Below, in pieces: positions 7,085 to 13,479 of a stretch of DNA of 13,653 nt. The notes under the pieces were generated by a model. That model was given only the letters and a program-made list of their open reading frames with translations. It was not told the DNA's origin and made no database searches. This DNA is from Tyzzerella sp. UBA1042 (lineage in GTDB: Bacteria; Bacillota; Clostridia; Lachnospirales; Anaerotignaceae), in the NCBI GenBank assembly GCA_002316675.1, contig DCDZ01000065.1, positions 1 through 13,653 on the forward strand. The letters are read 5' to 3'. The position numbers were made by a program, and so were the translations under genes. Every line of letters begins with the position of its first letter. Position 1 is the first letter of the stretch.

Positions 7085-7350
7085 TCCGTGCTAGCCGGGG
7101 AGGTAGCGGCGCCCTATACCCACAATCCGCTATAGTGGGGGTGATGTCTGTTCTCGGTGCGGCGGCTGACAGCCTGCCCGTGGGAAATGGCGTTGATGTT
7201 CGGGTCTTATGCAACAGGAGCCTGTGAATCGTGTCAGGGTCGGAAGGCAGCAGCACTAAGCAGTCTACTTCTGTGTGTTGTAAGGGTGCCAGAGCGGAGT
7301 CATGGAACACGGTAACGTGTTGGACGGCGCAACAAAAACAGATGCACGGA
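7085..7350 (+). ncRNA. ffs: Signal recognition particle RNA, large Bacillus type
   Basis: About 266 nt. The 5' end TCCGTGC (7085-7091) pairs with GCACGGA (7344-7350). The Alu domain shows GGGGAGGTAGCGG, GCCCT, CAATCCGCTATAG and GTTCTCGG, close to the Bacillus scRNA pattern. The S-domain apex CAGGGTCGGAAGGCAGCAGC (7235-7254) carries the GGAA tetraloop that binds Ffh. Compared with the usual UCC/GGA stem beside the loop it has GUC/GGC, still paired. The RNA forms the particle with Ffh and targets membrane and secreted proteins. Ends are inferred from pairing and may be off by a few bases. Confidence 0.96.
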
Positions 7351-7381
7351 TTCCTATATATTTTTAGCAATAGACAAAGAA

Positions 7382-7440
7382 AAAAGCCCCATTGCGGCAT
7401 ACAAGAAGTTCTTGTAAATGCTTACAATGCGGGCTTTTAT
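7382..7440. terminator. Long-hairpin terminator after the SRP RNA
   Basis: An interrupted stem of about 24 bp: AAAAGCCC (7382-7389) with GGGCTTTT (7431-7438), CATTG with CAATG, GCAT with ATGC, and ACAAGAA (7401-7407) with TTCTTGT (7409-7415). It ends in TTTTATTTTATTT on +, and the complementary strand has a T-run too, so it may also stop readthrough from the nrdD-nrdG-dut side. It lies about 30 bases past the mature SRP RNA, which implies a processed 3' trailer. Confidence 0.85.
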
Positions 7441-7470
7441 TTTATTTAAGGGCAAGAGCTTAAGACATTA

Positions 7471-7606
7471 AGACCTTGGGGTTTTACCCCAAAGCCCACT
7501 TGCTTTTTGAAAAAAGCAAGAGCAAAAACTTTTGTTAAAACCCCATATACATGGGGTTTTAAAGTGGGTACACGGGATAGCAAAGAAGTGTTTATTTGCC
7601 CACAGG
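7471..7606 (+). repeat. Composite hairpin repeat, copy 1
   Basis: Modules in order. Hairpin A: TTGGGGT/ACCCCAA (7476-7492, loop TTT). Hairpin B: CTTGCTTTTT/AAAAAGCAAG (7499-7520, loop GA). A linker, GCAAAAACTTTTGTT. Hairpin C: TTAAAACCCCAT/ATGGGGTTTTAA (7535-7562, 12 perfect pairs, loop ATAC). A tail with GCAAA and TTTGC follows. Copies 2 and 4 share the same order. No coding function is supported; open frames through it only translate the repeat. Confidence 0.88.
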
Positions 7607-7624
7607 TAGGGTGTGAAGTTATAG

Positions 7625-7822
7625 GGCCTTGGGTTTCGCCCTCTCGCTGCTCAAGAAACGGAAGCTGGCGAAGCCAGCTTTGCGCAGCAAAAGTGATTGG
7701 CCAAAGCCCCACTTGCTTTTTGAAAAAAGCAAGAGCAAAAACTTTTGTTAAAACCCCATATACATGGGGATTTAAAGGGAGTACACGGGATGGGATGGCA
7801 AAGAGAAATCATCTGCCTATAG
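7625..7822 (+). repeat. Composite hairpin repeat, copy 2, with an internal insert
   Basis: Starts with a degraded hairpin A (CTTGGGTTTCGCCC). It is then interrupted by about 70 bases containing a separate hairpin, AAGCTGGC/GCCAGCTT (7662-7680, loop GAA), nested inside GCTGC/GCAGC. Hairpin B (7712-7733) and the linker match copy 1 exactly. Hairpin C (7748-7775) has one A-A mismatch. The tail GGCAAAGA...TCTGCC (about 7797-7816) can fold and is shared with copy 4. Confidence 0.87.
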
Positions 7823-7827
7823 AATGC

Positions 7828-7929
7828 CTGAGGCAAGAGCAAAATCTTTACCGAAACCCCATGTATATGGGGTTTCATAATGGGTCAAGGGACAAGTCCC
7901 TTGTGGGGGTTTGCGGGCAAAGCCCGCAA
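7828..7929 (+). repeat. Composite hairpin repeat, partial copy 3
   Basis: Begins inside module B (GGCAAGAGCAAAATCTTTACC), so the left arm of B is lost. Hairpin C here is GAAACCCCAT/ATGGGGTTTC (7853-7876) with loop GTAT, the reverse complement of the ATAC loop in other copies. Hairpin D, CAAGGGAC/GTCCCTTG (7886-7903), and hairpin E, TTGCGGGC/GCCCGCAA (7911-7929, loop AAA), follow. The element stops 12 bases before the dut stop codon; a loose T-rich stretch lies between on +. Confidence 0.85.
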
Positions 7930-7941
7930 GGTCTTGTCTTT

Positions 7942-8376
7942 TTATTTTTTGCCGGTGGATCCGATGCCGCCCCGGTCTTCATTCTCCAAATCCTCTGTCT
8001 CTACAAAGGAAATCTTAGGCTGATGCTCAAAAATACGGAATTGACAAATCCGGTCATTTACGTCAATGACGGTGTCCCGCATGGCTAAGGCCGGGAAAAA
8101 CCATTGGTCGTTGTTCCCGCAATAGCTTTCATCCACAATGCCGCAGTGGTTTGTTTGTAGGATACCAAAGTTTTTAAAGGTGGAGCTTCGGGGTACAATA
8201 TGGGCCTCAAAGCCCTTTGGTAACTCCATGGCAATGCCTAAAGGGATCAGACGAAATTCTCCCTTCTTTAATTCCACCTTTTCCGCCGTCCGTAGGTCGA
8301 TCCAATCGGATTTTCCGTCGATATACCGCAGTTTCTCTATTTTGTCGCTGAGATATTTCACTTTAATGGTTTTCAT
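7942..8376 (-). CDS. dut: dUTP diphosphatase (trimeric dUTPase)
   Basis: A 144-residue dUTPase that splits dUTP to dUMP and pyrophosphate, keeping uracil out of DNA and feeding thymidylate synthesis. Motif 2 is PRSS (62-65), motif 3 GIVDESYCGN (79-88) with catalytic D82 and Y85, motif 4 DRICQFRI (108-115), and motif 5 RGGIGSTG (135-142). Motif 1 is unusual (SDWIDLR, 23-29). In motif 5 the Phe that normally stacks over the uracil is Ile. It is the last gene of nrdD-nrdG-dut, 20 bases after nrdG, with AAAGGA upstream of its start overlapping the nrdG end. A related dCTP deaminase or a bifunctional enzyme is less likely given the intact motif 3. Confidence 0.9.
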   Translation of the reverse strand: MKTIKVKYLSDKIEKLRYIDGKSDWIDLRTAEKVELKKGEFRLIPLGIAMELPKGFEAHIVPRSSTFKNFGILQTNHCGIVDESYCGNNDQWFFPALAMRDTVIDVNDRICQFRIFEHQPKISFVETEDLENEDRGGIGSTGKK

Positions 8377-8396
8377 TTTGGGCTAATTCCTTTCTG

Positions 8397-8891
8397 TTAC
8401 TCCGCTTGATAGAGATAAAGAGAGCCGTTTTTCATGGATTTCTGTACATCAATGATTCGTTGATTAAAGCTGCCCCGCCAATGTAGCTTGGGGTCTTTTA
8501 AATCCAACATGAACCGCCCGTCTACTAAGACATCAATGAATTGCATGACTGGCAAGGCGCTGATTTCCTCCCAGCGATACCCGGTGTAAAGCCATGCGGT
8601 TTTCTGGGGGAAACGCTCTTTGATGGCTTCGGCCAAGCGGGTGATCTCCTCCCGGTTCCCGGGATAAAGGGGATCGCCGCCGCTAAAGGTAATGCCCGAA
8701 GTATAATCGTTATCTAAGGCATCAAATAATTCCTTTTGCACCGCTGCATCAAAGGGGAGGCCGCCCTTGGGATCCCATGTGATGGGATTATGGCAGCCCT
8801 TGCACCCATGGTCGCAGCCGGAAACCCATAGCACAACACGCAGCCCTTCACCGTTTAACATATCATCCTTTGTAATATTATGATAACGCAT
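8397..8891 (-). CDS. nrdG: Anaerobic ribonucleotide reductase activating protein
   Basis: A 164-residue radical SAM enzyme that places the glycyl radical on NrdD. The [4Fe-4S] cluster motif is C26-x3-C30-x2-C33 (GCDHGCKGCHNP), followed by FSGGDPLYPGN (about 69-79), the SAM-binding GGD segment typical of NrdG. Length fits the family. The gene starts three bases after the nrdD stop codon, and its ribosome binding site AAGGAAG lies within the nrdD end, so translation is probably coupled. The protein works as a complex with NrdD and is oxygen-labile. Confidence 0.96.
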   Translation of the reverse strand: MRYHNITKDDMLNGEGLRVVLWVSGCDHGCKGCHNPITWDPKGGLPFDAAVQKELFDALDNDYTSGITFSGGDPLYPGNREEITRLAEAIKERFPQKTAWLYTGYRWEEISALPVMQFIDVLVDGRFMLDLKDPKLHWRGSFNQRIIDVQKSMKNGSLYLYQAE

Positions 8892-8894
8892 GGA

Positions 8895-11012
8895 CTACAT
8901 ACTCTTCCTTTCCGCAATCTCCGCCATTTTTGCCGCGTTTAGGCGGGTGTCTCCCTTTACTCTGGAATAAGAAAGATACCCATTCATACGGTCGATCTTA
9001 GTCAGGTTATGGCTTCCGCATTTTGGGCATACATCCATTTCCAACGCCTGATGTCCGCAATCGTCACAATAAGCAAGAGAAAGATTCACCCCTTCATAAA
9101 ACCCCATTTTCATCGCCCGGCGGATGAGGGTACGAATGGCATCCAAATTATAATCAACGGGATATTTTACATACTGTATTTTACCGCCGTTGAACAAGTC
9201 CCAAAACCGGTTTTCTAAATTTTGCTTTTCAATGGGCGTGATTTCCTCCGTCACATGGCAGTGGAAGCTGTTGCTTACATATGCCCGGTCGGAAACATAC
9301 TCGATCACCCCATATTTCTTGCGAAACTGCGTTACCTGTAAGCCGCAGAGGCTTTCCGCAGGAGTGCCGTAAATGGCATATAAATTGCCATCCTCTTCCT
9401 TGTATTGGGCGATTTTTTGGTTGATGTGTGCCAGCGTATCTATGGCAAACTGGCCATCCTCTACCAAGGACTTTCCGTTATGCAGCTCTTGCAGCTCGTT
9501 TAACGCAGTAATGCCAAAGGAGGCGGTGGCAGATTTTAAAAGGGGCTTGATTTTATCATGCAGGCCTAAATGACCGCCGTAAAAACCGCCCTCGCAATAA
9601 GCCAAGGGATTAGTGGAAGCCCGCATCTCCCCCAGATACGCATAGGTGCGTTTATGAAGATTGCGGATCAGCTCCAAATAATACTCCAAAACCTCGTAAA
9701 AGGGCTTGCTTTCCTGCTTTGCCTTGGCATAAATCATAGGCAAATGCAGGCTGACAGCACCGATATTGAACCGACCCACATAAATGGGCTTGTCTTCTTC
9801 ATCGGCAGGCTGCATTCCGCCTTTCTCAAACCAAGGGGACAGAAAGGCCCGACAACCCATAGGGCTGATGATTCTGCCGTATTTTTTATAAATATCCGCC
9901 ACATAGCCGTCTCCTGTGAGGCTCAGCCAATCGGGATACATACTTTTTGAGGAGCAAAGAATGCCTGCCTCAAAAACCTCCTCCAATGCCTTGCCCTTGC
10001 CATGGAGGTTTTCATCATAAAGGAAAACCAGCTTGGGGAAAAGAACGGGCTTTTTACAGTTTTTCTTGCCCTGTCCTTTTCTGCGTACATTCAGCATGGT
10101 GATAGAAGCCAGCTTTGCGAATTTGCCTGTGCCTGTGCCGAAGCTCATGGTGATAAAGGGATAATCTCCCCGGCTGGAGGCAACGGTGTTGAATTTATAT
10201 TCCCAGCCCTGAAAGCCCTGTTCAAAATCGTTCAAAATATCCGCCATGGCTTCCCGATCCGCCACCTTTGGCGTCAGGCCCATTTCGATATAACGGCGGT
10301 AAAATTTTTCATAGCTTTTTTCCGCATAAGGCTCCAGAAGAAGGTCGACGGAGGGTACGGTAAAGCCGCCATACTGCTGGCTGGCAGCAGAAAGGACAAT
10401 ATCCCCGATGACATCAAAGGCCACATTTAATGTTTTGGGCTCATTATACCAAAGGTTCCCCATTTCAAAGCCGCCCTCAAGCACTGTTTTTACATCAAAG
10501 AGGCAGCAGTTCATGGTGTCTCTGCGGGCAGACATATCATGAACATAGATATAGCCGTCACGGCAGGCTTGCAGCTCCTCTGTGGTCATAAAGAATTTTT
10601 GGTATAACTCTTTGTTTAACTGGTTAAAGACAAGGCTGCGCTTTGTGGAAACCAATGCGCTGTCGGTGTTGCTGTTTTCCTTATCCCCGATATACATGAT
10701 GGATTGGCTTTTTTTATACACCTCATCCAGCATTTTCACAAAATCCTGCTTATAATTGCGATAGTCACGATAGCTTTTCGCAACCTCAGGCTTCACCTGC
10801 TCTAAGGCGGACTCGACAATATTATGCATCTCCCCGATGGGAATGCCTTCCTTGCCCAGTGAAAGAGCCTTTTTCTCCACATAATCGCAGATAAAGTTCA
10901 GCTCCTCCGGGGTAAATTTAATTAAGGCGCGATAAGCGGATTTATTGACGGCAACCACGACCTTTTGCACATTCCAAGGTTCATGGGTGTTATCTTTTTT
11001 GATTACATACAT
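8895..11012 (-). CDS. nrdD: Anaerobic (class III) ribonucleoside-triphosphate reductase
   Basis: A 705-residue glycyl-radical enzyme that reduces ribonucleoside triphosphates to deoxy forms under anaerobiosis. An ATP-cone (about 1-88, opening MYVIKKDNTHEPWNVQK) gives allosteric activity control. The ten-stranded barrel follows. The C-terminus has a zinc site, C649-x2-C652 and C662-x2-C665, then the radical loop R675-M-N-G678-Y, where G678 is the radical glycine. The open frame extends 41 codons upstream, but ATG 11012 has AGGAGG nine bases before it, and the extension runs through the promoter and a NrdR-like box, so 11012 is the start. It is first gene of an operon with nrdG and dut. Confidence 0.97.
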   Translation of the reverse strand: MYVIKKDNTHEPWNVQKVVVAVNKSAYRALIKFTPEELNFICDYVEKKALSLGKEGIPIGEMHNIVESALEQVKPEVAKSYRDYRNYKQDFVKMLDEVYKKSQSIMYIGDKENSNTDSALVSTKRSLVFNQLNKELYQKFFMTTEELQACRDGYIYVHDMSARRDTMNCCLFDVKTVLEGGFEMGNLWYNEPKTLNVAFDVIGDIVLSAASQQYGGFTVPSVDLLLEPYAEKSYEKFYRRYIEMGLTPKVADREAMADILNDFEQGFQGWEYKFNTVASSRGDYPFITMSFGTGTGKFAKLASITMLNVRRKGQGKKNCKKPVLFPKLVFLYDENLHGKGKALEEVFEAGILCSSKSMYPDWLSLTGDGYVADIYKKYGRIISPMGCRAFLSPWFEKGGMQPADEEDKPIYVGRFNIGAVSLHLPMIYAKAKQESKPFYEVLEYYLELIRNLHKRTYAYLGEMRASTNPLAYCEGGFYGGHLGLHDKIKPLLKSATASFGITALNELQELHNGKSLVEDGQFAIDTLAHINQKIAQYKEEDGNLYAIYGTPAESLCGLQVTQFRKKYGVIEYVSDRAYVSNSFHCHVTEEITPIEKQNLENRFWDLFNGGKIQYVKYPVDYNLDAIRTLIRRAMKMGFYEGVNLSLAYCDDCGHQALEMDVCPKCGSHNLTKIDRMNGYLSYSRVKGDTRLNAAKMAEIAERKSM

Positions 11013-11085
11013 AAGCTGTTTCCTCCTTTTATAGTCAAAGTGATGTATGATGAGGGCGGAAGGCCCGTTCTTTTCATTGACTATA

Positions 11086-11114
11086 AATGTACCATATATT
11101 GTGGTTTTTTTCAA
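11086..11114 (-). promoter_or_regulatory. Predicted promoter of nrdD-nrdG-dut
   Basis: On the minus strand TTGAAA (11109-11114), 17 bases, TACATT (11086-11091). Five and four of six consensus matches. One NrdR-like palindrome fills part of the spacer and touches the -10 box. The leader would be about 65 bases. There is no visible terminator between glpK and this promoter, so readthrough from glpK is possible. Confidence 0.6.
11091..11103. promoter_or_regulatory. NrdR box, promoter-proximal
   Basis: ACCATATATTGTG on +, CACAATATATGGT on -, close to the NrdR consensus (CACWATATATWGTG core). It sits between the -35 and -10 boxes of nrdD, where the ATP-cone repressor NrdR would block polymerase when dATP is high. 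It is an exact inverted copy of the second box 40 bases away. Confidence 0.8.
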
Positions 11115-11130
11115 TACAAAATGGTAATTG

Positions 11131-11143
11131 CACAATATATGGT
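11131..11143. promoter_or_regulatory. NrdR box, promoter-distal
   Basis: CACAATATATGGT on +, the exact reverse complement of the proximal box. Centre-to-centre distance is 40 bases (27 between the boxes), larger than the roughly 31-base distance usual for paired NrdR boxes but near four helical turns. It lies just upstream of the -35 box and five bases from the end of glpK. Confidence 0.78.
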
Positions 11144-11147
11144 TTTG

Positions 11148-12635
11148 CTAATTTTTGCCCAAGGCTTGATTTACCGCCCTTTTCCAGCCGTTATTTTTTT
11201 CTTCCGCCAATTCCTTGGAAAGCTTTGGTGAGAAAGCACAGGAGACCTGCCAGTTCCGTCTGATTTCTGTAAGGCTCTTCCAATAGCCAACGGCAAGGCC
11301 TGCCAAATATGCGGCACCCAAGGCGGTGGTTTCCAAGGTGGAGGGGCGCAAAACAGGGACTCCAGTAATGTCTGACTGGAATTGCAGCAAAAAGGTATTA
11401 GCGGCGGCACCGCCATCCACCCGCAACTCCGCCAAGGGAATGCCCGCATCCTGCTCCATGGCATGGAGAACATCATAGGTTTGGTATGCCATGGATTCCA
11501 CAGCCGCCCGCACAATATGGGCACGGTTTGCCCCTCGGGTCAGGCCTGTTAATATGCCTCTGGCGTAGGGGTCCCAATAGGGGGCGCCCAAGCCTGTGAA
11601 GGCGGGAACCAGATAAACACCGCAGGTATCCTCTACCGCATGACACAGCCCCTCGGTTTCCGCCGCTGTGGAAATCAGCTTTAGCTCATCCCGCAGCCAC
11701 TGAATGGCAGCACCGGCGACAAAAACGGAGCCCTCCAAGGCATAGTTGACCTTGCCCTCCAAGCCCCAAGCGATGGTGGTGAGCAGGCCGTTTTTGGAAT
11801 GCACCGGTTTTTCTCCCGTATTCATCAGCAGAAAACAGCCGGTGCCATAGGTGTTTTTCGCCGCCCCGGGAGAATAGCAGGCTTGGCCAAACAACGCCGC
11901 CTGCTGATCCCCGGCGACCCCTGCAATGGGAATGGGGGTGCCGAAAAGAGCGGGGAGGGTTTGGCCGAAAACACCGGAGGAAGGAAGCACCTCTGGCAGT
12001 ATATTTTCGGGGATGCCCAATAAATCAAGGAGCTCTTGATCCCAAGCAAGGGTATGGATATTAAAAAGCATGGTTCTGGAGGCATTGGAGTAGTCCGTGG
12101 CGTGTACCTGCCCGCCGGTTAAGTTCCAAATGAGCCATGTATCCACGGTGCCGAAGAGAAGATTGCCTTTTGCCGCCAATTCCTTTGCACCGGCCACGTT
12201 TTCCAGCACCCATTTGATTTTTGTAGCGGAGAAATAGGCATCAATGGGCAGGCCTGTTTTACTGCGGAACAATTCCGTATAGCCCTGGGTCTGTAATAAT
12301 GCATCGCAGATAGCCGCGGTGCGCCTGCACTGCCACACAATGGCGTTGCAAAGGGGGCGGCCGTTGCGTTTATCCCACAGGATGGTTGTTTCCCGTTGGT
12401 TTGTAATGCCAATGGCACCAATCTCCTCTGCGGAAACCCCTATTTTTTCCAAGACCTCTTGGGCGGTTTCCAGCTGTGTCTGCCAGAGTGTCATAGGGTC
12501 ATGCTCAACCCAGCCGGGCTTCGGGTACACTTGTGTAAATTCTTTTTGGGCGGTGGCAACGGCTAAGCCCTGCCGGTTAAACAAAATGGAGCGGGAGCTG
12601 GTGGTGCCTTGATCCAGAGCAAGGATATATTTCAT
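11148..12635 (-). CDS. glpK: Glycerol kinase
   Basis: A 495-residue FGGY-family kinase that phosphorylates glycerol to sn-glycerol 3-phosphate in the cytosol. The phosphate-binding loop is DQGTTSSR (8-15), NQRET (79-83) and DAYFSATK (132-139) line the substrate pocket, and D243 in AGDQQAALFGQ is the catalytic base. GLGAPYWDPYARG and RVDGGAAANTFLLQFQSD are FGGY signatures. Length is normal. In Gram-positive GlpK the histidine phosphorylated by HPr lies in a YHFFG segment; here the same place reads PALFG (228-232), with Ala for His, so PTS control by that route looks lost. Start: ATG preceded by AAGGAGGG. No glpF or glpD lies next to it. I see no clear promoter in the 106 bases upstream, so it may be read from the hydrolase gene. 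Confidence 0.97.
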   Translation of the reverse strand: MKYILALDQGTTSSRSILFNRQGLAVATAQKEFTQVYPKPGWVEHDPMTLWQTQLETAQEVLEKIGVSAEEIGAIGITNQRETTILWDKRNGRPLCNAIVWQCRRTAAICDALLQTQGYTELFRSKTGLPIDAYFSATKIKWVLENVAGAKELAAKGNLLFGTVDTWLIWNLTGGQVHATDYSNASRTMLFNIHTLAWDQELLDLLGIPENILPEVLPSSGVFGQTLPALFGTPIPIAGVAGDQQAALFGQACYSPGAAKNTYGTGCFLLMNTGEKPVHSKNGLLTTIAWGLEGKVNYALEGSVFVAGAAIQWLRDELKLISTAAETEGLCHAVEDTCGVYLVPAFTGLGAPYWDPYARGILTGLTRGANRAHIVRAAVESMAYQTYDVLHAMEQDAGIPLAELRVDGGAAANTFLLQFQSDITGVPVLRPSTLETTALGAAYLAGLAVGYWKSLTEIRRNWQVSCAFSPKLSKELAEEKNNGWKRAVNQALGKN

Positions 12636-12741
12636 TTGAAAACCCTCCTTTTTGACAGAAAAACCCCGTCCGCCTAAAAAAAGGGCACAGGGTTATTGTG
12701 AAAGCCTGTATTCACGAGACGTACCATGGAAAACAGGTTTT
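12636..12741. other. Intergenic spacer between hydrolase gene and glpK
   Basis: On the minus strand a run of seven T's (near 12677-12683) follows GGCTTTCACAATAACCCTGT, but no strong stem precedes it. I find neither a convincing terminator for the hydrolase gene nor a convincing -35/-10 pair for glpK. The two genes may form one transcript. Confidence 0.4.
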
Positions 12742-13350
12742 TTACATAAAGGGATTGGAGCTTCTTTCGATGCCCAAGGTGGTAGAGGGGCCATGGCCGG
12801 GGAATACGGTATAGTCTCCCGGAAGGTCTTTCAGCATTTTTAAGGAGCGTAAAATTGCGGACCAATCGCCGGTAGGCAGGTCTGTTCTGCCGCAGGAGCC
12901 TTGGAACAGTGTGTCGCCGGAAAAAATGTTATCCTCGATAAAATAGCACAGGCTGCCTTCTGTATGCCCGGGGGTAAAGAGGATTTGAAACTCCATATTT
13001 CCTACGGTTACGGTGTCTCCATCGGAAACAAGGACATCGGGAAGGACAGTGATGGGTATGCCGGAGTAAATGGAGCAATTTACGGCGGGGTCGGTCAAAA
13101 CGCGGATTTCGTCTTTTCCCGCAACAACGGTACAGTCGTATTGTTCTTTTACTTTTTCTACTGCGCCGATATGATCATAATGGCCATGGGTGAGCAGAAT
13201 ATGTGTCGGGTTTAAATTATTTTCTGAGATATAAAAGAATAATGGCATAGGGTCGCCGTCACAGTCTATGATTGCGGCGTTGCCAATGTCATCGGAAACA
13301 ACATAACAGTTTGTCCCGATAGAGCCCATGGCAAGGGTTTTAATCTTCAT
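12742..13350 (-). CDS. MBL-fold metallo-hydrolase, glyoxalase II-like
   Basis: A 202-residue soluble metallo-beta-lactamase-fold hydrolase. The zinc ligands are all present: H55-x-H57-x-D59-H60 (THGHYDHIG), H129 in PGHTEGS, D146 in FSGDTLF, and H186 in PGHGPST. The layout GSCGRTDLPTGD resembles the short YcbL/YqgX-type glyoxalase II proteins, which lack the C-terminal helical domain of true glyoxalase II. The substrate is probably a thioester, but this is not shown. The frame is open 14 codons further up; ATG 13350 with AAAGGAGG seven bases before it is the start, and the extra part lies in the 5' leader. The substrate remains open. Confidence 0.9.
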   Translation of the reverse strand: MKIKTLAMGSIGTNCYVVSDDIGNAAIIDCDGDPMPLFFYISENNLNPTHILLTHGHYDHIGAVEKVKEQYDCTVVAGKDEIRVLTDPAVNCSIYSGIPITVLPDVLVSDGDTVTVGNMEFQILFTPGHTEGSLCYFIEDNIFSGDTLFQGSCGRTDLPTGDWSAILRSLKMLKDLPGDYTVFPGHGPSTTLGIERSSNPFM

Positions 13351-13377
13351 AGGAAAGCCTCCTTTATCGATAATAGG

Positions 13378-13393
13378 GATGCGTTTGCGCATC
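13378..13393 (-). other. Hairpin at the start of the hydrolase mRNA
   Basis: GATGCG/CGCATC with a four-base loop, beginning about eight bases after the -10 box, so it forms almost at the 5' end of the transcript. It may protect the mRNA from 5' decay. The ribosome binding site at about 13358-13364 lies outside it. Confidence 0.5.
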
Positions 13394-13400
13394 TGTATTG

Positions 13401-13429
13401 ATTATAGCAGAACGAGGGGTATTCGCCAA
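13401..13429 (-). promoter_or_regulatory. Extended -10 sigma-A promoter of the hydrolase gene
   Basis: On the minus strand TTGGCG (13424-13429), 17 bases, then TGC-TATAAT (-10 at 13401-13406, perfect). The TGn extension compensates for a -35 with four of six matches. Confidence 0.8.
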
Positions 13430-13479
13430 GAGAAAAAAAGCGGCGTTTCATCGATGGGAGATATTGGGAGAACCTTGGG

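Noticed and set aside
7499..7775. Possible CRISPR array from the direct copies of the CTTGC...GGGG block
   Set aside because: Only two full copies, 213 bases apart, with related rather than unique sequence between them and no cas genes.
7922..7951. Hairpin E plus T-rich stretch as a terminator on +
   Set aside because: The T-rich part starts about 10 bases after the stem and the last T-run is the AAAAAA of the dut 3' end; too weak to call.
7507..8088. Open frame of 193 codons on + across the repeats and into dut
   Set aside because: It translates the hairpin repeats twice (KKARAKTFVKTPYTWGFK) and then runs antisense into dut. No ribosome binding site. Such repeat-derived peptides are a known source of false hypothetical proteins.
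11013..11135. N-terminal extension of nrdD
   Set aside because: It would run through the promoter and a NrdR-like box, and the internal ATG at 11012 has an ideal AGGAGG and starts the ATP-cone.
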